DNA of 64,000 bases from Brettanomyces bruxellensis. Its lineage: Eukaryota > Ascomycota > Pichiomycetes > Pichiales > Pichiaceae. Made by a program: the position numbers and the translations under genes. The notes under the pieces were generated by a model that saw nothing but the letters and a program-made list of their open reading frames with translations, was not told where the DNA came from and searched no databases. Shown piece by piece: positions 30,886-40,073 of the stretch. Every line of letters begins with the position of its first letter. Positions within the stretch are counted from its first letter, which is position 1. The stretch covers positions 3,415,001 to 3,479,000 of the forward strand of contig NC_054690.1 of the NCBI RefSeq assembly GCF_011074885.1. The letters run 5' to 3'.

Positions 30886-33843
30886 ATGGCTGATCTAGAC
30901 ACTTCACAGAAGTCACGACTATCACCAAATAATAGTCTGAATCATAATGAAGAAAAAAACACCATTGATGTATCAGTAAAAGAGAAGGAAAAAAGTGAGC
31001 AAACAGAGAATTCTCAGATTACTTCCGGATTTGAAGCCAATTTGCAGAGTGAGTTAGATAAAATGGAGGCAGAGCTGCAAAATCACTCTGAAATTAAGCA
31101 AGCAAATGAGGCAGGGGGCAGAAATAAAACACCACTGGATTATTTGGAGTCAAATCTAAACTATTTGGACAAGCTGAACGATGAAGAATTAGATCGTCAT
31201 CTTCAAAATATTATAGTGGGCAACACTGAAGATGTGCTGCGACACGATAACGTAGCAGAACCACACGAAAATTATGACACAGATGGTGCAGATTCAACTT
31301 CAAATGAACAAGAAGTTGTGAAACAACAAAGTGCTGGTGAAGGAAATCAGTCATCGAATAACAAGACAGATTCACCAGATAATAATACATCTGAGGTAAT
31401 TAGCAATCAAAAAGAAGAAAAAGAAAACACTACATACTCGAAGAAACTTGATGATGAAGTCGTAAAAACGAAGAAAGATACAAAAAACACATCTGGCCAA
31501 CCGGAAAATTCGGAAGAGAAAGCAATCAGGGAGACAGACAAAACATTTAAAACAAACGAGGAAGACAGCGAAGAGGATAAGGATGAAATTGATAAGGAGC
31601 TTGAAATGTTTCAGAGAGTCCAGGAAGAGATACAGAAGGAAAATCGTGAGGCGAATATGGAGAAGTTGACTTCAGACACATCGAAGAAACAAGCGGACGG
31701 CACTCCAACAGAGAGAGAGGAGCATATTAAGGTCGAGAAAATCAATAAATTGGAATTGCAAAAGAAATCATCCGACACTTCAGAATCACCAGGATTTACA
31801 AAGAAGGTTGATCCTCAGTCAAAGGATGAAACACTTATTTCAAAAACACCTCTGGAAAATTCCGCCGACAAAAATAGTAAGGAAAAGAGCGCTGATCACA
31901 GTTTAACTTTACATGGTGACAGTGTAAAACATATTGATACAAATGAAACTTCAATGGATAATATTGACTCACGATTAATTGATAATGATAAGGAGGTAAA
32001 CGGGATTGACGAGCCTGATATTCTTGAAACAGGAAATGATTTGACAACCACATATAAAGGTGTTCCAATACCTGCTGATAGTGAACTCGCAAAAACGAGG
32101 GAGTCAAAGGTGCTAAAGGCTTATAAGGAACTATTGGAGGATAGTCAAAATGCTCCAACACCGTCGGAAATACTAAATGCCCAGATGGCAGCATTACCTT
32201 TGGCCATTACGGCGCCTGAGCATCTTTCTTTCAATGTTCAGATGCTTGTAAACACACTTCCAACACTGGATAATCTGGCAACGCAAATTTTAAGAGTTGT
32301 TGCACGGGAGTCATTTCAAAACGTTATGGAGTTGGTATCAAATAGAGAAAGCTACAGCGGAATTGCCTTCGGAAATTTGGTGGAATTATTTGAAACTACT
32401 AAAAGAGTCTACAACTCGGAGGAAAATCCTTTTTTTACGGTAGAAAATGTTACGTTTGGACTTTGGAAGTATCGTGAGCCAGCACCATCATTTTTGCATG
32501 GAAAAGAGGAGACGATTGAAGGAACGTTGAGGAAAGTTAATTTGGCAACGTTTCTTCTTGCAACGCTGGGATTAATTGATCTTGGATTTTACTTCCTCAA
32601 CGAAGCATTCTTGGACGTTTTTTGCCCTCCTCAAAATCTCGATCCTGAAAAGTCCATTAGCTACTATGGCCAAAACAACTCTTTGGAACATACATTACCA
32701 TCTTCGGTTACCCGCCATCGTTCAGCTCATAATCAAACAAAATTTTTAAAATCGCAAGCAATTCTTTATTTGGAATTGAAGACACAGGCATTTATCTCGG
32801 CCATCGAACTGGGCGACCGGAAAAAAGATGAAATAATTCAGGATTTGTTTCCCGATAATCTGGACGAAATCCTTTTGAAGAGAAAGGATCCAAACTTTGA
32901 TTCTTCTAAGAGGAAAGTATCCAGGGATTCCACATTCTTTACACCAGCTGAATTGGACTTTTTATCAAGGTGTGAGTCCCGTAAAAAGAACTTGTTGGAG
33001 ATTGAAGATGACTCGATGCTTATGCAAAAGTACGAGTGGGTCAAGTTCTTGAACGATCTGCTGAACTATGTGGCAAAGAATGTGGGCTTCCTTGTTTGGG
33101 GTCCAAAGGGCAAGTTCACTGGTCTGCTTACAAAGCGTACAGTATTGATGAAGGAACAGAGAAGCAGAGAAACAGGAAGCAGTGCTTTGAATGAGGCAAA
33201 GAGAAAACGGTTGTTAGATCAACGGGAACCGAATGAAATGACTGCTAGGATCAACGCGGTGGCAAATAAAAGGAGAAAAATCAGACAGAGACAGAACAGA
33301 CCAACCACTTTCCGCCGAACGTGGACTCATGAGGAGGAGGAAGCATTAAAGGAAGGGCTTAAGCTGAAGGGAACCCACTGGACAGCAATATTGGAGCTGT
33401 TTGGACCTGGAGGCTCCATAAACGAAGCATTGAAAAATAGAACCTCCTTACAATTAAAGGACAAGGCCCGTAATTGGAAGCTTTATTGTCTTAAGAACAA
33501 CATTGAGGTGCCTGATTATCTTATAAAAGCCAGTGGTGGCACAGAACACATTAAGGGTTCATCATCTTTGAATGAGCTGTCTGCTAGTGCTATTCATAGG
33601 CCGAAGATCGGTGAGCGTACGCCAAACATGCAAGCTATGAATGAAGGATTATCAAAAGGATCTAATTCTGCTTCCATGCATTCATTAACTACGGGAAACA
33701 TGAAAACAGCTTCATCGTCAGAATTCAAAACTAAAACAACGATAAATGACGTTTCATCCACTTCTCAGTCTAACGATAAACTTGATACCTCAGATGACAT
33801 TACTGACGAGTTTAAAAACTTGGTTGCACAGGCTTTTGATTAA
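30886..33843 (+). CDS. TBF1: TTAGGG-repeat-binding Myb factor Tbf1
   Basis: DNA-binding factor that in relatives regulates ribosomal-protein and snoRNA genes and binds subtelomeres. I start at ATG 30886 (MADLDTSQKS); upstream only a GTG is in frame. The last 540 residues match S. cerevisiae Tbf1: a TRF-homology-like domain from about residue 446 (LVNTLPTLDNLATQILRVVA, FYFLNEAFLDVFCPPQNLDP), then LDLKTQA-type sequence and YEWVKFLNDL. The telobox Myb domain is near 805-865 (TWTHEEEEALKEGLKLKGTHW, LQLKDKARNWK). The N-terminal 430 or so residues are highly charged and repetitive (Glu/Lys/Asn/Ser). This makes the protein 985 residues, against 562 in S. cerevisiae. Confidence 0.93.
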   Translation: MADLDTSQKSRLSPNNSLNHNEEKNTIDVSVKEKEKSEQTENSQITSGFEANLQSELDKMEAELQNHSEIKQANEAGGRNKTPLDYLESNLNYLDKLNDEELDRHLQNIIVGNTEDVLRHDNVAEPHENYDTDGADSTSNEQEVVKQQSAGEGNQSSNNKTDSPDNNTSEVISNQKEEKENTTYSKKLDDEVVKTKKDTKNTSGQPENSEEKAIRETDKTFKTNEEDSEEDKDEIDKELEMFQRVQEEIQKENREANMEKLTSDTSKKQADGTPTEREEHIKVEKINKLELQKKSSDTSESPGFTKKVDPQSKDETLISKTPLENSADKNSKEKSADHSLTLHGDSVKHIDTNETSMDNIDSRLIDNDKEVNGIDEPDILETGNDLTTTYKGVPIPADSELAKTRESKVLKAYKELLEDSQNAPTPSEILNAQMAALPLAITAPEHLSFNVQMLVNTLPTLDNLATQILRVVARESFQNVMELVSNRESYSGIAFGNLVELFETTKRVYNSEENPFFTVENVTFGLWKYREPAPSFLHGKEETIEGTLRKVNLATFLLATLGLIDLGFYFLNEAFLDVFCPPQNLDPEKSISYYGQNNSLEHTLPSSVTRHRSAHNQTKFLKSQAILYLELKTQAFISAIELGDRKKDEIIQDLFPDNLDEILLKRKDPNFDSSKRKVSRDSTFFTPAELDFLSRCESRKKNLLEIEDDSMLMQKYEWVKFLNDLLNYVAKNVGFLVWGPKGKFTGLLTKRTVLMKEQRSRETGSSALNEAKRKRLLDQREPNEMTARINAVANKRRKIRQRQNRPTTFRRTWTHEEEEALKEGLKLKGTHWTAILELFGPGGSINEALKNRTSLQLKDKARNWKLYCLKNNIEVPDYLIKASGGTEHIKGSSSLNELSASAIHRPKIGERTPNMQAMNEGLSKGSNSASMHSLTTGNMKTASSSEFKTKTTINDVSSTSQSNDKLDTSDDITDEFKNLVAQAFD

Positions 33844-34566
33844 ACTCCAACATCTGTTGACGGAAATTCTTTGTCCAATATGTATTATTTACTATTTTTC
33901 TATTGAAATCATTTATCTTTGAGGCAACACAATTCAATTTTTTGTTGTCTTTTGGAATCTGTATAATAAAACATATATATGCATTACTATGGGTTAGAAC
34001 TTAGTTTACGATATTGAAAAATAATCGAGTAAAGTGGAAATATTTTGCGAAATCGCGGATTTTCCTGTTTACGATGATTTCTAGAAACATCCGTCTGTCT
34101 ACTTTTGCTACAAATTATCGATGGAGAAGGGAACAATTGAAACACACAGGAGTAAGTAATCAATATGAACTACGGGAATCAGGCTTCCAAATCGAACTTT
34201 TAGATTCCACTGCTTTTACTTTTAAAATTGGTTTATTGAACTAAACTGCCGATCCCTCATCCCCAGAAGCAAAAAAGAACATTTCAAGGCCAGATCTAAT
34301 TGCCGTTCAGTGCGACTGATGCATATCGACAAATATATATATATATTTTTTTAAACTTCTTTTTCCGGTAACATCCACATGCAAGTTAGGTGTCAATCCA
34401 TTTCCATTTGAAATTTTTTTTCCAGTACGCTTTTTAGAATAATCTTTCCCTACACAAATACACAAAGTTAAAAGAAGAAGATTTTAAATATAAACGGGTA
34501 TTCTCAAACAACAGCAACTCATTCATCTAAAAAAAAGAGAAATATCTGGAAAGATAACAAGACTAA
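33844..34566. promoter_or_regulatory. TBF1-MDJ1 intergenic region
   Basis: The gap holds TBF1 3' sequence and the MDJ1 promoter. It contains an AT dinucleotide run near 34333-34346. A 56-codon ATG ORF at 34074-34244 has a basic N-terminus but I do not consider it supported. Confidence 0.35.
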
Positions 34567-36165
34567 ATGTCGACTTTAAGAACGTCGTTTTTAAAGGTTC
34601 CTCTGGGCAAGACGTGCAAAGAGGCTATACTCTTAGCACGCCACTCTTTAGCAGGTAAGCCTAGAGCTTTTGCTACAGTCTCTAAAGTTGGAAGTAAGAC
34701 ATTTTCTACGATACTATTCAACGGTAGACCAAATGCACGGAAGACGTATAGAAATCACAGCAATCCAACACTAAGTTGTCGTTTCTTTCATACATCTCAA
34801 GTAGCACATATTGAAGATCCGTACAAGGTGCTCAACATTAGCAAAAATGCTTCACCCTCACAAATCAAGAAGGCCTACTTCAAATTGGCAAAGAAGTATC
34901 ATCCAGATATAAACAAAGCATCCGATGCCGAGGACAAGTTTCACGCTGTCCAGGAGGCTTATGACATTTTAAGCGATCCTAAAAAAAAGCAGCAGTATGA
35001 TCAATTTGGGGCTGCAGGGTTTGGTTCCAACGGACAGGCATCCGGATCTGCATATAGCTCAAATCCATTCGGAGGATTTGGTGGTGCGAGAACCGGAAAT
35101 CCTTTTGAAGGCTTCGGCATTAATTTGGACGATTTATTCGGGGGAATGGGTGGAAGACGTGGTAATCCATTTGCATCTAGCAACCCATTTGGCGGTAGGG
35201 CAACGCAACATGTGCAGGGCCAAGATATTGAAGTGCTAAAGACGATCACATTTAAGGAGGCTATATTTGGCACGAGTGTGTCTGTGAGATACAATGCAAT
35301 GAGTAAGTGTGGATCATGTAAAGGTTCAGGAATGAAGGCAGGCCGTAGAAAATCAACTTGCCCAACATGCCATGGTACAGGTTCGCAGGTCAGAATTCTA
35401 CAAGCCGGCTTCCAGATGGCATCAACATGTAAGACATGCGGTGGTACGGGTGTGGTTGTGAAAGAGGGCGACAAATGTACGGAATGCCATGGCCGTGGTG
35501 TCACAAACAATCAGAAAGAGACGGAGGTTCGCCTTCCGCAGGGTATCAAGGATGGATCAAGAATACGTGTTGCCGGGGCAGGTGACTATCCAGATATCGC
35601 ATCATCAGATGGTTATGTTCTAACTAGTGGAGATTTGATCATCCGTGTGAGAGTGAGACCTGACAGGGATTTCACAAGGACAGGTAATAACTTAGTTTAT
35701 CAGTGTCATATTCCAATGACTACCGCGGCTTTGGGAGGAAAAATCAAGATACCGACGTTAGATGGCCAACAAGTTGTGCTTCGTGTTCCTTCCGGTGTGG
35801 CACAGGGTAATGTGATTTCCATTCCAAACAAAGGTGTTCCATATGGAAGTGGTAGAAGAGGCGAAGAGAAGGTTGTTATCAACTTGGAGGCAATGAAACC
35901 TCTCAACTCAACACAGACGGCTTTACTAGAAGCCCTTGCCGATGCATTCGGCGACACTACGGCTAATAAAACCGATCCATCTTGGAAACCACTGGAAGAT
36001 ATGGGTGCGGGAAAGAAGCAAGAGAAGACTGACACAAAGATGGAGAATGAAACCGTGTCCGAAAGGCGCCTGAGTGCTTTGGAGCGCATCCAGAAGTTCC
36101 TCATGGACGCCTTTAAGAGGATTCGGGAGGAATTTGAGAAGAACAACAACGACAACAAAAAGTAA
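34567..36165 (+). CDS. MDJ1: Mitochondrial DnaJ co-chaperone Mdj1
   Basis: Type I Hsp40 of the matrix that stimulates mitochondrial Hsp70 (Ssc1). The first 80 or so residues are basic and Ser/Thr-rich, a presequence. The J domain covers about 83-147 with the HPD motif (KKYHPDINK). A Gly/Phe-rich segment follows (NPFGGFGGA, NPFEGFG). Then come four zinc-finger repeats CGSCKGSG, CPTCHGTG, CKTCGGTG and CTECHGRG, and a substrate-binding C-domain. All four repeats are complete. It has 532 residues against 511 in S. cerevisiae. The tail is rich in Asn/Lys. Confidence 0.95.
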   Translation: MSTLRTSFLKVPLGKTCKEAILLARHSLAGKPRAFATVSKVGSKTFSTILFNGRPNARKTYRNHSNPTLSCRFFHTSQVAHIEDPYKVLNISKNASPSQIKKAYFKLAKKYHPDINKASDAEDKFHAVQEAYDILSDPKKKQQYDQFGAAGFGSNGQASGSAYSSNPFGGFGGARTGNPFEGFGINLDDLFGGMGGRRGNPFASSNPFGGRATQHVQGQDIEVLKTITFKEAIFGTSVSVRYNAMSKCGSCKGSGMKAGRRKSTCPTCHGTGSQVRILQAGFQMASTCKTCGGTGVVVKEGDKCTECHGRGVTNNQKETEVRLPQGIKDGSRIRVAGAGDYPDIASSDGYVLTSGDLIIRVRVRPDRDFTRTGNNLVYQCHIPMTTAALGGKIKIPTLDGQQVVLRVPSGVAQGNVISIPNKGVPYGSGRRGEEKVVINLEAMKPLNSTQTALLEALADAFGDTTANKTDPSWKPLEDMGAGKKQEKTDTKMENETVSERRLSALERIQKFLMDAFKRIREEFEKNNNDNKK

Positions 36166-37634
36166 TAAAGAAATAAAGTGGGTAGGCTGCCTTTGGATCT
36201 GTTGGCATCTCGTTGCTTAGTTACAGGGTGGTTGGAAAGCACCGCACTTTTTTCTACTGTACTTACATGTAAATAAATTAGTCTCCATGTACACGCACAT
36301 ATAGTTTATAACATGAATTTATGCGACTACGCCTTACATCCGTACATTGCAATCAGGTCGAGGACTCCCGATAATCAAATCATTATGCTCGATGATAAAA
36401 ATTTTTTCCCCCAAAATGGTGGGTGTGTTTGAGAATCGGCTTCAATATTATGCCGAGTTCGAGTCTCTCTGTTTGCAAATAACTAGGCTTAATGAATAAC
36501 TTTAAATTTCATCACAAATTGTTTATAGTCTGGAGGTGTAAGAGAAAAACAAATTGTATAAATCATCCCAAGTTACATAATAAAGTAGTCCGGATGAAAG
36601 AGTTAGGATGAAATTCGGTAATTACCTGTTTGTTTACTAGACAGGAAGGACCCTTGATTAAGAAGAGTTTTTTAGACGGGCAGAAAAAAATACTAGAGAG
36701 AAGTAGAGGGGAAAAAAAAAGATAGAGAAGTTCACCTTTCAATTTTTTGCCTCGCATCTTGCCAAAGAAGTTTTTGGTACAATACAGATCGAGCAGAAAG
36801 TGGATTTGAACAATATGAATACGGCAGATTGGTTCAACAAACGCGGATAGTCTACTCGAAGAAAAATATTTACAGGTAGTGTGTATTGAAAATTATTAAT
36901 TTGGAAGCCAAAGTTGCGAATAAAGTGTACACATTCGCGGTTCTCTAGGAAATGGAACAAGATTTCTTATTATTCCATGCCATTTAGCAAAAAATAAATT
37001 ACTAAATAAAACCAAAAGGGGTAAAAAAATTTTGGCACACCAAAATAAAATAAATATAGACTTTTTTTTTTTGCTTTGCTTCGTGATTGTTTCAACTATA
37101 TCTAAAAATATAAAACATTGCACTTCTTCTATTTCTACAGTGAAGATCAATCTTGCAATATTTTTTATTTTACTTCGGATTTTCTTCTTCGACCCGTCAG
37201 TTTGATACGAAAACATTCTTTCCACCAATTCAGAGCTCAATAGGTGCCTATACAAGAATTGTCAATCTCTTAACTTCAGAACGCTCGGAGATAGATGGCA
37301 CTGCCTGCTTTTCCCATTCTTTCGTTGTTCCAAACTTTCAGGGTTGTTTATCCATTCACTTTCTTGTGAACTTTCTTCGCGTTCTTTTGAGGAAGTCACA
37401 TATCATCACATCAATTCTGACAATACAGTATCATCAAACCCAACTGGTTTCGATTGCGGACGTTCATTTTAAAGTTACGTGCTTTCAGATCGGGACTATC
37501 GAGAAAAAAAATAGTCGATTGTGCTAATTATTATTGTCGGACTAGGGAAAATAAATAACAGCTGAGAGAAATCCATTTTATTGCGAAACAAAGCCAGCCA
37601 ATTTTTTTTTTTTGAGTATCAAAAGATTTGAACT
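36166..37634. other. 1.5-kb intergenic region between MDJ1 and the TBC gene
   Basis: No credible coding sequence: the longest plus-strand frame (from 37153) has no ATG. Short T/A tracts occur (for example near 37062 and 37599). A tRNA-like GTTCGAGTCTC near 36463 lacks a pairing T-stem, so I reject it. The region is probably an MDJ1 3' UTR and a long promoter or leader for the downstream gene. Confidence 0.45.
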
Positions 37635-39878
37635 ATGGTGAATAAACATTCCTCTACACCTGGGTCGGCCCAACCACCGAATTTGGACGTTATACAAGAG
37701 TCCTTTGAGGACATAGGGTCACAAGTCAGTAGAAATTCATCTTTAAAAATTAACACTACAACTGGATCACATTCTCTTCCTCATACAAACGAATGTGTAG
37801 CCATGTCATCGCGCGATTTATCGACAGGTCGACTACGATCGACATCAATGGAGAATACTTATTGCCGTGAGAAGCTGTCATTGCCCATTGGACCAAGTCG
37901 TCCCATAAATTCTTCTAATTGTGTTAGAAGACCATTAACATCTTCACAAAGATATCGGAGCAAACTTCATAAACAGAAAAAGCTTGATGATATAGAAAAG
38001 GAGGTTGCAAGATCTCCTTCAGAATTGTTAAGCACCTTAGACTCTCTATCGGATGATGAATTACCGGACGATTTAATCGTTTTTGACGTCCCATTTTCGA
38101 AGCCTTTACAATCACTGTGCGATCATCGTGCTTCCTACCAAACATCCCGCCTGGCACAATTTAGGGTAGTTCCGAAGAAGAGACCAATTTTTCCTGCAAA
38201 TCAGCTGCAAAAGACTGCTCACTCTCAAAATGTTAAGTTTGGTTTGAGCCGCAAGAAAGTAATTCCTCCTCAAACTCCGAAGACCGCAATTGTCCATTCT
38301 GTGAATCCACAAGAGCCACATTTTTCTCGCTTACCACCTGCAGGTATACTTCAACGCCCGTATTCTAATATCAGTACGGGGAGTAATTACTCGACTGGAT
38401 CGGTAAGAAGCTCTCCTGCAACTAGAGCATCATCAATCTTTTCGGTCGTCTCAGACATGTCGGAGTTAAGCCTAATGGATGACGAAGAATCGAGCTCGAT
38501 GTCTTTTGAGGGTAAACTATTAAATAGAAACAAGGATCCTCACCTTGATGAGTCCTTACAAAGAATATCAATGCTTAAAAGCTTGTCACGTTTATCATTG
38601 AGTGATTCATCTTTGGAATCCGTTTCAGATAAAAACAACAAGAAAGTGCACCCAAGCAAAGAAAAGTATGATTGCCTATCTGTCACGAGGCAGCTCAATC
38701 TGCCACCTAAAGACCATGCCGAATTGGCCAAACATCAACAGGATTATGAGAATCTCATGCAAACACAAATTAACAAAGAAAAAGAGAAGATGAAAAAGTA
38801 TTACGAGAAGCAGGAAACATTGAAGCACAGAAATGACTATGATTATAAGATATGGAAGATGATATGCGAGAAGTACGATTTTCTTATATGCCTTCCATCG
38901 ACCAGGGAGCTCTGGTGGAGGGGCATACCTCGGAAGCAAGGTTTGCGTGCCAGCATTTGGAGACGTCAACTTGTAGGAAAAAAGATCAAAATTGATCTCA
39001 CCAAGTTCTTGAAGGAAGCGCATATAATTATAGATAAGGCATGCGACTACAAAACCACTACTAGCCAGTTGGGACAGAAGAAATTTGAAAAGGAAAATGC
39101 CGATAGAATGCATGAAATACGGCATGTTGAGGATTATTCAAAGCAAATTCAAAAATGCTTTCCTGATATGATAATGTTTCAACTTGGAAGTACGTTTGAG
39201 TCAGTACTATCTATTGCAATTGCGTTCGACATTGCCAAAACCAAAGAAATTTATCGGTTGCAGCTTTCGGTAATTGAGACGAACCGTATACTGCGACTCA
39301 TATGCCTGCTCTTGAAAAACTTGGAGTCCGAAGAGTTGGCATTTCATTCTTTGATTGACATTCTTTTGAAGAAGTTGCCACATACACTTTTGACAATGGC
39401 GGATATTCCAAAGAGTTTGAAAATGGAACTTGAAGAGGAGAGCAATATTAGATCTGAAGAGATGACGTACTTGAAAGATATTAAGGACCAGTTTGATAGA
39501 TTTCTTTTGACTACATCTCCAAACATCTACAATCATTTTGTACAGCATGACATGAATACACTCATTATTTTGCAAAGCACCATAGCCACTATGTTTACTA
39601 ATTTATTGAACATGGAAGTGCTTGAGCGTATATTTGATATTTATATTTTTGAGGGCGATTCATTTTTGTTACGTTGCTTGCTTGCATTGATAAAGAAGAT
39701 ATCTTATAAACTTTTTGGATCTGCCGAAGAGACTTTTCATTATTTAGGAGATTCATCCCTTGACGATTTAAATAGCATTGACGGAAAGAATATCTTGACA
39801 GGTTATGAATATTTGGATGTTGGAGAAGCGGAAGATTTTATTAGAGATGTGAGAAAAATTCTAAGGAAAAACATATAG
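37635..39878 (+). CDS. TBC-domain protein, probably without GAP activity
   Basis: A 747-residue protein. Residues 1-400 are Ser/Pro-rich and probably disordered, with a short charged coiled-coil-like stretch (about 368-400). The TBC fold starts near 424 (RELWWRGIPRKQGLRASIWRRQLVG) and resembles the TBC1D12/14 type (LWWQGIP, then FPNLCIFQQGG, here CFPDMIMFQLGS). In active Rab-GAPs the IxxDxxR arginine finger precedes this, and here the segment reads SKQIQKCFP, with Lys in place of Arg. The YxQGM glutamine-finger motif is also not recognisable (QLSVIETN). I infer a pseudo-GAP, perhaps a Rab-binding scaffold. I cannot assign an S. cerevisiae orthologue. Confidence 0.7.
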   Translation: MVNKHSSTPGSAQPPNLDVIQESFEDIGSQVSRNSSLKINTTTGSHSLPHTNECVAMSSRDLSTGRLRSTSMENTYCREKLSLPIGPSRPINSSNCVRRPLTSSQRYRSKLHKQKKLDDIEKEVARSPSELLSTLDSLSDDELPDDLIVFDVPFSKPLQSLCDHRASYQTSRLAQFRVVPKKRPIFPANQLQKTAHSQNVKFGLSRKKVIPPQTPKTAIVHSVNPQEPHFSRLPPAGILQRPYSNISTGSNYSTGSVRSSPATRASSIFSVVSDMSELSLMDDEESSSMSFEGKLLNRNKDPHLDESLQRISMLKSLSRLSLSDSSLESVSDKNNKKVHPSKEKYDCLSVTRQLNLPPKDHAELAKHQQDYENLMQTQINKEKEKMKKYYEKQETLKHRNDYDYKIWKMICEKYDFLICLPSTRELWWRGIPRKQGLRASIWRRQLVGKKIKIDLTKFLKEAHIIIDKACDYKTTTSQLGQKKFEKENADRMHEIRHVEDYSKQIQKCFPDMIMFQLGSTFESVLSIAIAFDIAKTKEIYRLQLSVIETNRILRLICLLLKNLESEELAFHSLIDILLKKLPHTLLTMADIPKSLKMELEEESNIRSEEMTYLKDIKDQFDRFLLTTSPNIYNHFVQHDMNTLIILQSTIATMFTNLLNMEVLERIFDIYIFEGDSFLLRCLLALIKKISYKLFGSAEETFHYLGDSSLDDLNSIDGKNILTGYEYLDVGEAEDFIRDVRKILRKNI

Positions 39879-40073
39879 ATTCTAACCTTTTTTATATTAA
39901 TAATGTACATATACCATACCACAACTAACGCCAAACGCCAGCGTACAATAATCTAGCATTTTGCTGTATAGCCAGGAACAAGGAAATGTTAGAATCGGTG
40001 AAAAGTTGCTGTAAAACAAAAATAATTGGAAAAGAGCATCAAGTAACAAATGTGCCAGAGAGTACAGTATTGA

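Noticed and set aside
34074..34244. A 56-codon ORF with a basic, presequence-like N-terminus and a GTAAGT at 34152
   Set aside because: No recognised family, and joining through the GTAAGT to the nearest plausible acceptor gives only a short unrecognisable tail. It may be chance in promoter DNA.
36430..36480. tRNA-like GTTCGAGTCTC
   Set aside because: The bases around the would-be T-loop pair over only three positions, and no acceptor stem or D arm is apparent.
37153..37527. 124-codon open frame upstream of the TBC gene
   Set aside because: There is no ATG anywhere in it, and composition is that of AT-rich non-coding DNA.
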